From assembly GCA_035438805.1 (NCBI GenBank), contig DAORJA010000004.1, positions 1-36,014 of the forward strand: a stretch of 36,014 nt of DNA, read 5' to 3'. Below are positions 24,600-33,900 of this stretch, piece after piece. Below the pieces are notes generated by a model. The model worked only from the letters and a program-made list of their open reading frames with translations. It was not told the origin of the DNA and made no database searches. Source of the stretch: UBA922 sp035438805 (lineage in GTDB: Bacteria; Patescibacteriota; Patescibacteriia; Magasanikbacterales; UBA922). How positions within the stretch are numbered: the first letter of the stretch is position 1; each line of letters begins with the position of its first letter. The position numbers and the translations under genes are program-made.

Positions 24600-26672
24600 A
24601 TGTCACACGAAAAAACTCCAAAAGATATCGAAGATGTAGAAGAGCTTGAACGCGAATGGAATAATGATGTCTCTAATCATGAAGAAGGTGATACTATTAA
24701 GGCGCCTGTTCACGAGCATGGTGAATTTGTAAAACATGATTTGGAAACAGGCGAAAAAGCTGAAAAAAAAGACAAGAAAAAAGAAAAACATGCAAAAAAG
24801 AAAAAACATGCGCATGAAAAACATTCAAAAGGAGTAGCATATATTTCTCATGAAGATGTTATTGAGGATGAGGAAAAAATAGTATCAGAAGAAGAGACCG
24901 GGAGAGGGAAAGTGATTGCAGATCAGCTCTCTCAAATTTATGAAAATAGTGATGGATCGATGCCAGACATGAAAACATTTGAAAGTAGGAAGACGAGTCG
25001 ATTCGTACGTGCATTAGTTATCTTCCTTATCTCATGTATATTTTTTGGAGCCGCTGCATGGGTTGGGCTTTTTGTGCTACAACCCAAGTCTCAATTTTCA
25101 GAGACCGATGTATCACTCGGAATTTCTGGAGAAGATAGTGTGCTTCCAGGGAGTGAGGTAACATACCGAATACGTTATCGAAATGCCCAAAGTATGACGC
25201 TCCATGAAGTGGTATTAGAAACACGTTTTCCTGGGGGATTCAAAATTACTACAACGACCAAAGCAGGGGATGATGAGACGCATACTCGATGGACATTGGG
25301 AGACCTTGATCCAGGTAGTGGTGGGTACATCGATATAACAGGAATATTTTTTGGAGATAGTGGATCAGAACAATCAATCCGAAGCTTTTTATCCTACAAA
25401 CCAGACAATTTTACCTCTACATTCCAGGCAGTAGCTACCAAAACAATTCAAGCAAAGTCAGACGCAGCAACAATTGAAATTGGAATAGCAGATTCTGTTC
25501 CTCGTGGTGGAAAAACACCTATTACGATTACTATTACACCAGCAGCTGATGTGGTACTTGAGCATGTGCGGCTGAGTTGTGCCTCAATTGATTTTACTCC
25601 AGATATCAAGAGTACTCCTGCGTCTATTGAAGGATCTCCTTGCTCATGGAATTTTGACACTATACGTGAAAAAACCGTAATTGAGCTTGCAGGAATGTTT
25701 GCAAGCCCAACATCCTCAAGTGATTTTGAAGTGGAACTTCGTGGGTGGGAGAATGAAGATCGTGTAGGGGAAGGGTATGTGCTTGGAACAACGAAAAAAA
25801 ACGTGACATTGACTGAGTCAACCACGAATGTAAGCTTGGTTATTAATGGTGGATCAGGAGATACGACTATTTCTCCAGGAGAGACGATCGCAGCAAGTAT
25901 TGTGGTACAAAATAAAGGAGAGACTCCTCTGACTGATGTAGTAATTGAAGCTTTGATTGATGGTCCGTCATATAGCAATCGTAGTATTCTTGGTTGGCAG
26001 GATTTGGTGCTTACGGGGGACGCGGATGTAGGAGGGGAGCAGCTCACCCCTGATACGAGACGTGGTAAAGTCACGTGGAATAAACAGTATGTTCCAGGAC
26101 TTGCGTCAATTGCTCCAGGTGAACAGGTTCGAGTAGATGTCTCGATCCCTATTCGTTCAGGTGAGCAGATAACCCTTGGTAATTTTACTACCAATAATAT
26201 TGTGTTTGCTTCAAGTTTTTCGTATGGAAAAACAGCAGAACGCAAAACAATTTCATCAAACCAAATCAATTTAACCTTAGTGTCTGATTTCGCACTGAAA
26301 TCGGACTATGATTTTACTTCAAGCGCTGGCATGGCAGGGACCTATGACATCTCGTGGAGTCTCACCAATTCGTTTCATGGTTTGAAAAATATCAAATTAG
26401 AAATGGATTTGTACGGAGATGTAGAAGTTGATCCAGGTAAATTTACCGTTGCTGCAGGTGAAATGAAATATGATGGAGTAAACAAGCGAATTACCTGGAC
26501 CATACCTGAGATGCCAACGAGTGTTGATATTCTCTCAGCACAATTTCCCGTTATTCTAAAAGTGGATAACCCTACACAAAAAGATCTTACGTCAAAAGTG
26601 CGTATGAGTGCTGATGATCAGACCACAAATGTTACGATAAAAAAAGTAGGAGATGGAGTTACGTTGAGATAG
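24600..26672 (+). CDS. Membrane-anchored beta-sandwich surface protein with Lys/His-rich cytoplasmic tail
   Basis: 690 residues. The N-terminal cytoplasmic segment (about 1-133) is extremely charged, with a Lys/His/Glu-rich core (KKKKHAHEKHSKG). A single TM helix lies at about 134-158 (FVRALVIFLISCIFFGAAAWVGLFVL). The external part contains repeated immunoglobulin-like beta-sandwich units resembling DUF11/CARDB (for example SVLPGSEVTYRIRYRNAQSMTLHEVVLETRFPGG and ETIAASIVVQNKGETPLTDVVIEALID). No catalytic motif is seen. The same topology as the DUF4012 protein (basic cytoplasmic tail, one TM, large exterior) and a 10-base gap suggest they act together in the envelope. Confidence 0.75.
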   Translation: MSHEKTPKDIEDVEELEREWNNDVSNHEEGDTIKAPVHEHGEFVKHDLETGEKAEKKDKKKEKHAKKKKHAHEKHSKGVAYISHEDVIEDEEKIVSEEETGRGKVIADQLSQIYENSDGSMPDMKTFESRKTSRFVRALVIFLISCIFFGAAAWVGLFVLQPKSQFSETDVSLGISGEDSVLPGSEVTYRIRYRNAQSMTLHEVVLETRFPGGFKITTTTKAGDDETHTRWTLGDLDPGSGGYIDITGIFFGDSGSEQSIRSFLSYKPDNFTSTFQAVATKTIQAKSDAATIEIGIADSVPRGGKTPITITITPAADVVLEHVRLSCASIDFTPDIKSTPASIEGSPCSWNFDTIREKTVIELAGMFASPTSSSDFEVELRGWENEDRVGEGYVLGTTKKNVTLTESTTNVSLVINGGSGDTTISPGETIAASIVVQNKGETPLTDVVIEALIDGPSYSNRSILGWQDLVLTGDADVGGEQLTPDTRRGKVTWNKQYVPGLASIAPGEQVRVDVSIPIRSGEQITLGNFTTNNIVFASSFSYGKTAERKTISSNQINLTLVSDFALKSDYDFTSSAGMAGTYDISWSLTNSFHGLKNIKLEMDLYGDVEVDPGKFTVAAGEMKYDGVNKRITWTIPEMPTSVDILSAQFPVILKVDNPTQKDLTSKVRMSADDQTTNVTIKKVGDGVTLR

Positions 26673-26675
26673 GGT

Positions 26676-26894
26676 ATGATCAAACTTGGAAAATACAAGC
26701 ATTACAAAGGACATATGTGTAGAGTTATTGGTGTTGCGCGCCATAGCGAAGATCATGATTTAGAGCTTGTTATCTACACCCATCCTGATGAACATGGTAA
26801 AGAACAACTCTATGCACGACCAAAGGAAATGTTTGAAAGTGATGTTGAAGTAAACGGGGAAATAATGAAGCGATTTGAATATCTAGGAGAGTAA
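26676..26894 (+). CDS. DUF1653 family protein
   Basis: 72 residues, matching the compact DUF1653 domain: GKYKHYKGHMCRVIGVARHSED near the N-terminus, LVIYTHPDEHGKEQLYARPKEMF in the middle and RFEYLGE at the end. The family is small, cytoplasmic and of unclear function. It begins three bases after the preceding stop and is followed by a strong terminator, so it is the last gene of the DUF4012 operon. Confidence 0.9.
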   Translation: MIKLGKYKHYKGHMCRVIGVARHSEDHDLELVIYTHPDEHGKEQLYARPKEMFESDVEVNGEIMKRFEYLGE

Positions 26895-26903
26895 AAAAGA
26901 AAT

Positions 26904-26936
26904 AAAAAACAGTCATGATAATCATGACTGTTTTTT
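26904..26936. terminator. Terminator after the DUF1653 gene
   Basis: A perfect 16-bp inverted repeat (26904-26919 with 26921-26936) with core ACAGTCATGATAATCATGACTGT and T-runs on both strands. It can serve the + strand operon and the minus-strand tRNAs. Confidence 0.9.
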
Positions 26937-26939
26937 GTC

Positions 26940-27014
26940 TGGTGCCTCCAGAGGGAATCGAACCCCCATCAACGGTTCCGAAGACCGTAGTTTTATCCAT
27001 TAAACTATAGAGGC
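26940..27014 (-). tRNA. tRNA-Arg (anticodon TCG)
   Basis: Acceptor GCCTCTA/TGGAGGC (one T-G pair), discriminator A, CCA encoded at 26940-26942. Anticodon stem-loop ACGGT-CTTCGGA-ACCGT gives TCG, and the T-arm is GGGGGTTCGATTCCCTC. It abuts the preceding terminator. Confidence 0.95.
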
Positions 27015-27031
27015 ATAATGACACATTGTCG

Positions 27032-27104
27032 TGGGTTGCCTGGGGATCGAACCCAGGACCTTGGGCTTAAGAGGCCCCTGCTCTACCAACTGAGCTAGCA
27101 ACCC
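27032..27104 (-). tRNA. tRNA-Lys (anticodon CTT)
   Basis: 73 bases: acceptor GGGTTGC/GCAACCC with discriminator A, D-arm GCTCAGTTGGTAGAGC, anticodon loop CTCTTAA (anticodon CTT) and T-arm CTGGGTTCGATCCCCAG. The first pair of the anticodon stem is a G-A mismatch. CCA is not encoded. It is the cognate tRNA of a LysRS such as the one at the left edge. Confidence 0.93.
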
Positions 27105-27194
27105 GTGATGAAGTATGGCGGCTCACGATAAAAGAACGTGAGCGTGAGTATATACTAAGTTTTAGGGAAAATCAAGAGGAAAAGTGGAAGAATG

Positions 27195-27956
27195 TTATCC
27201 AATTGGGTCGTCAGTTTTTCGAGGCGTTACCTGTATCTTCGGTCCTTTCCAGGCCTTCACTTTGAGAGCCTCTTCAGCTGCAGCAGTCTGCGCCTCTTGT
27301 TTGCTTGTTCCAAATCCTTCGGCAATTTTTTCTTTATTAAGGAAAATGCCAACAACAAAGTTTTTTGCATGGTCAGGTCCGTCTTCACTCAACACTTTAT
27401 AAGTTGGAGTGATACCCGTAATTTCCTGGGCTGCTTCTTGGAACCGTGATTTTGCATCCATCCACAGACCAAGTTCCAGTACTTCAGGAAGTTTGGTTAT
27501 GATAAAGCGTGTCACAAATTGTTCTGCCATTTCCCAGCCTCGGTCAAGGTAAATTGCTCCAATCACTGCCTCAAGCGCATTCGCAAGAATGTAATCGCGA
27601 GCTTTTACATTTGTATCTTTTGATTCTCCGTGGCTCAAAAACAAAAATTGCTCAAGATTGAGTTCTCGTGCAACCCGGGCACACATAGTACCATTCACAA
27701 GTGCCGCGCGCCAGTTAGTGAGCTCTCCTTCAGGATTCAAGTAGTTTTCAAATAAAAATTCAGTCACTGCGAGTTCGAGTATGGCGTCGCCAAGAAATTC
27801 CAGCCGTTCATTATGTCCCAGGGGAAAATCACGGTTTTCATTCAGATAGGATCGGTGAACAAGAGCTTGCACCAATAATTTTTTGTCATCAAAAATCACA
27901 CCAATCGTTTCTTCAATTTTGTGAAATTCTTTTTCTTCGTACACAGCAAGAGACAT
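27195..27956 (-). CDS. rnc: Ribonuclease III
   Basis: A dsRNA endonuclease that processes rRNA precursors and structured mRNAs. 253 residues from the ATG at 27956. An upstream ATG at 27980 adds eight hydrophobic residues without support. The RNase III signature HNERLEFLGDAILEL (about 47-61) carries the catalytic Glu/Asp residues, and a second metal site lies in ANALEAVIGAIYLDRGWE. The dsRNA-binding domain spans about 170-240 (DAKSRFQEAAQE..., ending KQEAQTAAAEEAL). It is the last gene of the minus-strand operon rpmF-nusB-rnc, an arrangement common in bacteria. Confidence 0.97.
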   Translation of the reverse strand: MSLAVYEEKEFHKIEETIGVIFDDKKLLVQALVHRSYLNENRDFPLGHNERLEFLGDAILELAVTEFLFENYLNPEGELTNWRAALVNGTMCARVARELNLEQFLFLSHGESKDTNVKARDYILANALEAVIGAIYLDRGWEMAEQFVTRFIITKLPEVLELGLWMDAKSRFQEAAQEITGITPTYKVLSEDGPDHAKNFVVGIFLNKEKIAEGFGTSKQEAQTAAAEEALKVKAWKGPKIQVTPRKTDDPIG

Positions 27957-27983
27957 ACAAATATAAAAATCAAAAACCACTGG

Positions 27984-28454
27984 TTAGGAAGTCGTTTTTT
28001 CTGGCTCTGGAGAAGTTTCTTTTACCACTCCTTTTTTTACAAGATCTTTGTAGAGTGCACCGAGGATTCCATTGACGAATTTTCCACTGGATGGCCCGCC
28101 ATAATTTTTTGCAAGTTCAATAGCTTCATTGATTGCAACTTTGGGAGGAACATCCGCGGTATTATAGAGAATTTCATAAATACCAATACGTAAAATATTT
28201 CGATCGACGAGAGTCATCTGTTCGACCGACCAGTGTGTTGCGTATCCGGCAATATGTTCATCAATTTCTTTTTGATGTGTGATAACACCATCAATCAGGG
28301 TTTCAACAAAAGGTTCATGTTCTTCAAGTCCGACGCCGAATTCATGCATAGTTTCCTTGATAATTGCAGGAATTGCTGAAGTTGGGTTGCCGCGAAAATC
28401 CCATTGATACAGTGCTTGCATGGCGATTGATCGGGCAAGATGGCGTTTGGACAT
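27984..28454 (-). CDS. nusB: Transcription antitermination factor NusB
   Basis: An all-helical rRNA antitermination factor that binds boxA RNA with S10 (NusE). 156 residues from the ATG at 28454 (MSKRHLARSIAMQALYQWDF, the canonical NusB start); an ATG at 28475 would overlap rpmF. The C-terminal half shows the family pattern: QMTLVDRNILRIGIYEILY and PPKVAINEAIELAKNYGGPSSGKFVNGILG. It lies between rpmF (ends 28465) and rnc. Confidence 0.95.
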   Translation of the reverse strand: MSKRHLARSIAMQALYQWDFRGNPTSAIPAIIKETMHEFGVGLEEHEPFVETLIDGVITHQKEIDEHIAGYATHWSVEQMTLVDRNILRIGIYEILYNTADVPPKVAINEAIELAKNYGGPSSGKFVNGILGALYKDLVKKGVVKETSPEPEKTTS

Positions 28455-28464
28455 ACCGTAGGTA

Positions 28465-28680
28465 TTATTTAGCACTCTTGTGCGCTCGGGCGTATCGTGC
28501 TTTTCGTTTGGTCGTGTTTACTACAGTCTTACCTTTGTATTTACCAGTTGCTTTATTTGCGCGGTGAGGAAGCTGAGGATTACCATCTGCATCATAGGTA
28601 ACATGAACTTTTGCTAAACCATGGTGCGCGCGGCGTTCTCGTTGTGAACGTTTTGTACGTTTCTTTGAGGGAAGTCCCAT
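28465..28680 (-). CDS. rpmF: 50S ribosomal protein L32 (zinc-free form)
   Basis: 71 residues. The basic N-terminus MGLPSKKRTKRSQRERRAHH corresponds to the bL32 MAVPKRKTSKSRRDKRRAHW region, and PQLPHRANKATGKYKGKTVV corresponds to the rubredoxin-like loop. The four zinc-binding cysteines of the C+ form are absent, so this is the C- version common in small-genome bacteria. First gene of the rpmF-nusB-rnc operon, with promoter at 28740-28768. Confidence 0.92.
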   Translation of the reverse strand: MGLPSKKRTKRSQRERRAHHGLAKVHVTYDADGNPQLPHRANKATGKYKGKTVVNTTKRKARYARAHKSAK

Positions 28681-28739
28681 ATACTAGTTAGTATATTAAA
28701 AAATAAGTGCCATCGTATAAATCGATGAAATATAGCTGA

Positions 28740-28768
28740 AGTATAGCTTAATTCAGAAAAAAAATCAA
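28740..28768 (-). promoter_or_regulatory. Promoter of rpmF-nusB-rnc
   Basis: On the minus strand TTGATT (28768-28763), 17-base spacer, TATACT (28745-28740), about 60 bases upstream of rpmF. It is divergent from, and close to, the tsaC promoter. Confidence 0.65.
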
Positions 28769-28782
28769 GCCCTTTCTATATA

Positions 28783-28811
28783 TTGCATCTACCCTCTAAC
28801 TACGCTATGCT
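28783..28811 (+). promoter_or_regulatory. Promoter of tsaC-ksgA
   Basis: TTGCAT (28783-28788), 17-base spacer, TATGCT (28806-28811), nine bases before the ATG at 28820. The mRNA would be leaderless or nearly so. Confidence 0.55.
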
Positions 28812-28819
28812 TAGGACAT

Positions 28820-29437
28820 ATGTTACAAATCATATCAATTCATGATCCAAAGGCATTTGATAGCGCTCTTGAGGCCCTAAGTAGTGGCTCTACTCTCATA
28901 TATCCTACGGAAACATGCTATGGCCTTGGCTGCGATGCAAGGAATACTATGGCCGTTGAGCGTATTTTTAAAATTAAGGTACGAGAGCCTCATAAGCCTG
29001 TATTAGTAATTGTGCAGGACGTATCAAGTATTATGAAGTATGTAGAATGGAATGAGACGATTGATGAATTAGCTCGAACATATTGGCCTGGGCCTTTGAC
29101 TATCGTAGCTACACTTAAAGCATCAGCTGTGCCTGAATTAGCAGAAGGAGTAGTGGGTGCTGACAATACTCTTGCGTTCAGGGTGACTAATCATCCATTT
29201 GTAGCGTCTCTCGCAGGCAGTTTAGGAGCTCCTATTGTTTCAACATCAGCAAATATTAGTTCATACGCAAATCCGTATGATATTGAGTATATTACAAACA
29301 TGTTCGATGGACATGAGTATACACCTGACCTTATTATTGATGCAGGTAACCTGCCTCATCATAGTCCTTCTACTATTGTAAAGGTTGAAGTTGATGGCAC
29401 AAAGACCATTTTGAGACAGGGAGAAATTATTATATGA
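28820..29437 (+). CDS. tsaC: L-threonylcarbamoyladenylate synthase (TsaC/YrdC/Sua5)
   Basis: Makes threonylcarbamoyl-AMP from threonine, bicarbonate and ATP for the t6A modification at position 37 of ANN-decoding tRNAs. 205 residues, a single YrdC domain without the Sua5 C-terminal extension. Conserved landmarks: YPTETCYGLGCDA (about 30-42), KVREPHKPVLVIV, YWPGPLTIV, and VSTSANIS (about 140-147). It overlaps ksgA by the four bases ATGA, so both are co-translated. Confidence 0.95.
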   Translation: MLQIISIHDPKAFDSALEALSSGSTLIYPTETCYGLGCDARNTMAVERIFKIKVREPHKPVLVIVQDVSSIMKYVEWNETIDELARTYWPGPLTIVATLKASAVPELAEGVVGADNTLAFRVTNHPFVASLAGSLGAPIVSTSANISSYANPYDIEYITNMFDGHEYTPDLIIDAGNLPHHSPSTIVKVEVDGTKTILRQGEIII

Positions 29438-30258
29438 GCCTGCTTACACCTACAGAAATAAAACGCTTGTGTGCTGAGTATTCGCTTACTCCAAGCAAAA
29501 AATATGGGCAGAATTATTTAATATCAGAGCTGCCAGTACAGAAAATGATTGAAGCTGCACAGATTAAACCAGGAGATGCGGTATATGAGATTGGACCAGG
29601 TTTTGGTATTTTAACATTCGAATTATTAAAAGCAGGGGCAATTGTCAGAGCATTTGAAATTGAACAAAAGCTAAAGTCTTATTGGGAAGCACATATGGTC
29701 GAATATCCGGGTTTAGAAATAGTGTGGGGAAATGTATTGCGACAATGGAATGAATATATTCAGAATGAGTTGCGTCCATATAAAGTAATTGCAAATCTCC
29801 CATATCAAATTACATCTGAAGTTTTGGAAACCATACTTGAGTCTACTAATCAGCCGACACAGGTAATCTGCATGGTGCAAAAAGAAGTGGCAGAGCGTAT
29901 TGTCGCTCGACCAGGGGATATGAGTATTCTCGCAGTATCAATTCAGTATTTTGGGGTACCAAAAATAGTCGCAAAAGTATCCCGAGGCTCATTTTGGCCA
30001 AGCCCAAAAGTAGATTCAGCAGTTCTTTCAATTACTAATATCCAGTCTAGGGGAGAGAGTGTTGATTTCTTTAGGCTCGTGAAAGCAGGCTTTCATCATA
30101 GAAGAAAAAAACTGCTGAATAATATTGTTGAAGCGTATAATATTTCAAAAATCGAGGTTGAAGATATATTTGAAAAACTGAATTTGAATAAGAATATCCG
30201 GGCAGAAGAACTGTCGATTGAAGAGTGGGAAAAATTTTCAAAGTTACTCACAAGATAA
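29434..30258 (+). CDS. rsmA: 16S rRNA dimethyladenosine transferase (RsmA/KsgA)
   Basis: Dimethylates the two adjacent adenines near the 3' end of 16S rRNA in late 30S assembly. 274 residues. N-terminal KKYGQNYLIS (the family K-x-GQ-FL signature), SAM motif I YEIGPGFGILTFEL (about 49-62), motif IV NLPYQIT (about 117-123) and the C-terminal helical KSGA domain with FHHRRKKLLNN. It overlaps tsaC (ATGA). Confidence 0.97.
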   Translation: MSLLTPTEIKRLCAEYSLTPSKKYGQNYLISELPVQKMIEAAQIKPGDAVYEIGPGFGILTFELLKAGAIVRAFEIEQKLKSYWEAHMVEYPGLEIVWGNVLRQWNEYIQNELRPYKVIANLPYQITSEVLETILESTNQPTQVICMVQKEVAERIVARPGDMSILAVSIQYFGVPKIVAKVSRGSFWPSPKVDSAVLSITNIQSRGESVDFFRLVKAGFHHRRKKLLNNIVEAYNISKIEVEDIFEKLNLNKNIRAEELSIEEWEKFSKLLTR

Positions 30259-30260
30259 TT

Positions 30261-30289
30261 TTGTGGGGGACATGTTTTTTTGCTATACT
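30261..30289 (+). promoter_or_regulatory. Promoter of the surface-protein pair
   Basis: TTGTGG (30261-30266), 17-base spacer, TATACT (30284-30289) with an extended TGC before it, 30 bases before the ATG at 30320. Confidence 0.6.
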
Positions 30290-30319
30290 TAGGCTTGAAT
30301 ATATTTAAGCTCTGATTTC

Positions 30320-30991
30320 ATGAATTCGTCGGAGCCCCGACAATTGGATTCTGCACAAAAGGCTGGATTTATTTCTTTGCTTGTTTTTGCTTTAGTGACT
30401 TTCTCATTCAGTTTTTTGCATTTGAGAAATACAGTGTACGGGCGATTTACTTCTGCAAGACAAACTTCTGCTGGATTGCAGCTTGGAGAATATAGCGAAA
30501 CAGTGCGTTTACAGAGCATTGATACAGACAAGGATACACTGAATGATTACGATGAATTATATATGTATAGCACCAGTCCTTATTTGCCTGATAGTGACAG
30601 TGATCATAGGACTGATGCAACAGAGATTGCTGAAGGGACCGACCCGCTGTGCCCCGAAGGTGAAAAGTGTAGCGAAGGAGAGTATGGTTCAGGAACAGGG
30701 GATTCAATGTCACCTGAGTCACCGCTTCTAGGAGAAAGTGCTACAGCAAGTGACATAGTGTTGGGGAGTCAGCTAGGCGGAGCTGCGAGCGGAGGAGCGA
30801 TTGACCCTGAGGCAGTTGCTGCAATTCTGAAAGACCCGGTACAATTAAGGCAACTCATTCTGAATACAGGAAAAATTTCCAAAGAAGATTTAGATAAAAT
30901 TGATGACGCAACACTCAAGCAATTAGCAGAAGAAATGATCAAAGAATATAGTGGATCAGAAAATAATTCCTCAACCTCGACTGCTCAATAA
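30320..30991 (+). CDS. Membrane-anchored protein with thrombospondin type 3-like calcium-binding repeat
   Basis: 223 residues. A signal-anchor helix at about 15-34 (AGFISLLVFALVTFSFSFLH) is followed by an external Asp-rich segment (about 67-100) in the TSP3/EF-hand-like style: DTDKDTLNDYDELYMYSTSP and PDSDSDHRTDATEIAEGTDP. Two Cys in LCPEGEKC could form a small disulfide loop. A Gly/Ser-rich linker and a charged helical C-terminus (about 160-215) end the protein. It lies three bases before the giant Cys-rich gene, so they are probably co-expressed and secreted together. Function unknown. Confidence 0.75.
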   Translation: MNSSEPRQLDSAQKAGFISLLVFALVTFSFSFLHLRNTVYGRFTSARQTSAGLQLGEYSETVRLQSIDTDKDTLNDYDELYMYSTSPYLPDSDSDHRTDATEIAEGTDPLCPEGEKCSEGEYGSGTGDSMSPESPLLGESATASDIVLGSQLGGAASGGAIDPEAVAAILKDPVQLRQLILNTGKISKEDLDKIDDATLKQLAEEMIKEYSGSENNSSTSTAQ

Positions 30992-30994
30992 CGT

Positions 30995-33900
30995 ATGTTT
31001 TTTCTCTCCAAAAGAACAAAGAAGCATTCAATACTCACCTTAATCGTAGTTGTAGTAGCAGTAAATGTGCTCGGCTTTAACTTATTCCGTCCGACTCCAG
31101 TACGAGCCCAATTTGTGGACGTAAATCAAGGACTTCGAAACGTTACTGATAATATTGGTGATTCATTGTTGGCAGCAGGGCTCGGCGCTCTCGTCAATGG
31201 TGCATCATACTTTATGCGAAAAATTGCCTATGATACTGCAAAATATATTGCAGCAGGAGGAAAAGGGCAGGGCGCACTTGCATTCCAGGATGGGTTTGGT
31301 AGTTATTTGGGAGATGTTGCAGCAGACAGTGCGTTTGATGCTATCGACGAATTGGGGAAGCCATTTGGTTTAAATATTTGTCAGCCCCCAGATGTTCGGC
31401 TACAGATTGGTTTTCAGGTAAGTATTTCAAATATTTATGAAAATGAATTAGGTGGCGGTGGTCCGAAGCCAAGTTGTACTTATAATCAATTCAAAGAAAA
31501 TTGGGACAATGCGCGTGATACCATGGTAGGTGATCGAAATTTACTTGAAAATTTCAATACGTCACTCAAAACTTCGCAAGGAGATCTTGGATTAGCGCTA
31601 GGAATTTTGGGAAAAGTAGATTCTATTGTTGCTGAGAAAGAGGTTGCGGCGCAGCTACAAAGACTCGAAGGGGGCGGATTCAAACCAGTGTCTAGCCTTA
31701 TTTCTGATGACATCAAAACTCCCGCACAGATAACGCGTGAAGAAGCAACGGGACAATTGACTGCCACAGCTCAAACCAAATCACAGGCTGAACAAATCGC
31801 CGGACTCTATGGAGCCGACGCGCTTCAGATTTTCCCTATGGCGCTTTCAGTGTTTGCAAACACATTGGTGAATTCATTACTTCAAAATGTGCTTGAGAGA
31901 GGGTTGTTCCCAAGTAAGGGGGATCCATCATCAGTGATTGATTTTTATGCATCTGCAACAAATAATAATCGCCAAATTGCAGAGACTGCTTTTTCGTATC
32001 TCGTTGCAGGTATTCCCCAAAGACCGTTGACTGCATATGATGTAGTAACCGAATACAGCACCTGTGGGGACAATCCAGGACTTAATAACTGTGTCATGGA
32101 TTCAGGCTTGGTACAGGCACTTGATCGTGCTCGTGTAGGATCACCACTGACGATCGGAGAAGCAATATCAGATCAAAATAATCTCCTGCATGGCGACTGG
32201 CTACTTATTCCGGATCATCTTGAAGGTATTGATCCATCAATCAGTAAAACAAATCTTACCAATACTAATCTGGAGTACTGCCACAGTTCAGCTTACTGTA
32301 TTTCTAATATTGAAAAATTGCGAAAAGCGCGCATCTTGCCGCTTGGATTTGAGATTGCAGTAATGAAATCTCCTCCAGATACCCCATGGAAATTAGGTGA
32401 TGTGGTAAATGGATTCAACGCGTGCGACCCAAGTGGTAAACCAAGCGCTGCGTTTCCTTATTGCAAACTCATTGATCCTAATTGGATACTCAAAGCTCCT
32501 GAAGCTCGCTGTGAAGCGCGTGTGTCTGGACCTGAACTCTTGACTGAATCAACACCAAACAGACGCGAGGAGTGCGTAGATTTTTCTACCTGTCTTGAGA
32601 CTGATGAGAATGGTCAGTGTAAAGGTTTTGGATATTGCACCAAAGAAGAAAATATCTGGAATATGCCAGGTCAATCGTGTGCTCCAGAATTTAATACCTG
32701 TAAAACATACGTTGCTGCAGAAAGTGGGCAAATCGCATCATATCTTTCACGAACACTTGATGTAGAATCATGTCGTGCTGATTCTATTGGATGCCGCGCA
32801 TACAGCATGGATAAGGCAGGTACGAGTAGTGCGTGGATATCATCAGCTGCGGCTAATCCTACGGTTGCTTTTTCAGGACGTACACAAGCAATTCATTTTA
32901 CCAACACTGCACAGTGTCCAGCGTCAGCTGAAGGCTGTTCACTTTTTATGGATCCAACCGTGAGTGATAGTTCGAGCGATGAAGCACAGGTATATCTAAA
33001 AAAAGCTCCGGATTATTTACAATGTTATGACACTGATCTTACAACGCCAGATACAGTAGAATGGCCGAAGACTCAGGCTGAAATCGTGAAGCTGGGTACA
33101 CAGAAGGCCGGAGCATGTTCGAGCTTTGCTGCAGCGTGTACCGCAGAAGAAGTAGGGTGTGAAGAATATAATCCTAAAAATGGGGGCACTTCTGTCACGG
33201 GCATTATCGGAGGAAATAGCTGTCCTACACAATGTGTTGGATATGAGACGTTTAAACAAGAAGCAACATCATTTGAATCTGCAAAATTCCCATTACATTT
33301 TATTGCATCTAATGCGCAAACCTGTTCTGCTTTGCAAGTAGGATGTGACGAGTTTACCAATATTGGTGTAGCAGGCGAAGGTGGGGAAGCGCTCGAATAC
33401 TATACAAGCCTCAAGCGTTGCGAACGTCCAAATGGTGATAATAGTGAAGTATTTTACTCTTGGGAAGGATCAGAAAGTCAGGGTTACCAATTGAGACGTA
33501 ATACCTTGTTGCCTGTCACACAGTCTGATGCAAACTACATTAGTAGTCTCCAGCTACAGTATAAGTCAGGTGACTCAATCGAGTCAGTGTTCCCGGTAGG
33601 ATCACCTGCATATGTGGAAGATACTCGATCAGTCATGCAGTCAAACTATGATCAGTGTAACCAGGAATCATATAATTTGTTGTTGAATAATGTATTGAAT
33701 GATTCGAGAGTGGCTGATGATGATTGTCGAGCTTTGTATAATTCAGATGGAGAAATTTTTTATCGAATATTCAGAAGTACGGTGACCGTATCAAATGCGT
33801 GCACCTCTCTTCGAAAGACTAATTCAGAATTGGTTGCAGATACGAATATCACCGCGCAAAATGGCGGCGCTTCTCTCTGTGAAGCTAAAGGTGGGTTGTG

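Noticed and set aside
25448..26269. 273-residue minus-strand open frame within the beta-sandwich protein gene
   Set aside because: Ser/Pro/Thr-rich shadow of the + strand gene, with no start signal or domain; the + strand frame has a clear TM topology and operon spacing.
27121..27143. 7-bp hairpin between rnc and tRNA-Lys as an intrinsic terminator
   Set aside because: There is no T-run on the minus strand after the stem; it could equally be a tRNA-processing structure.
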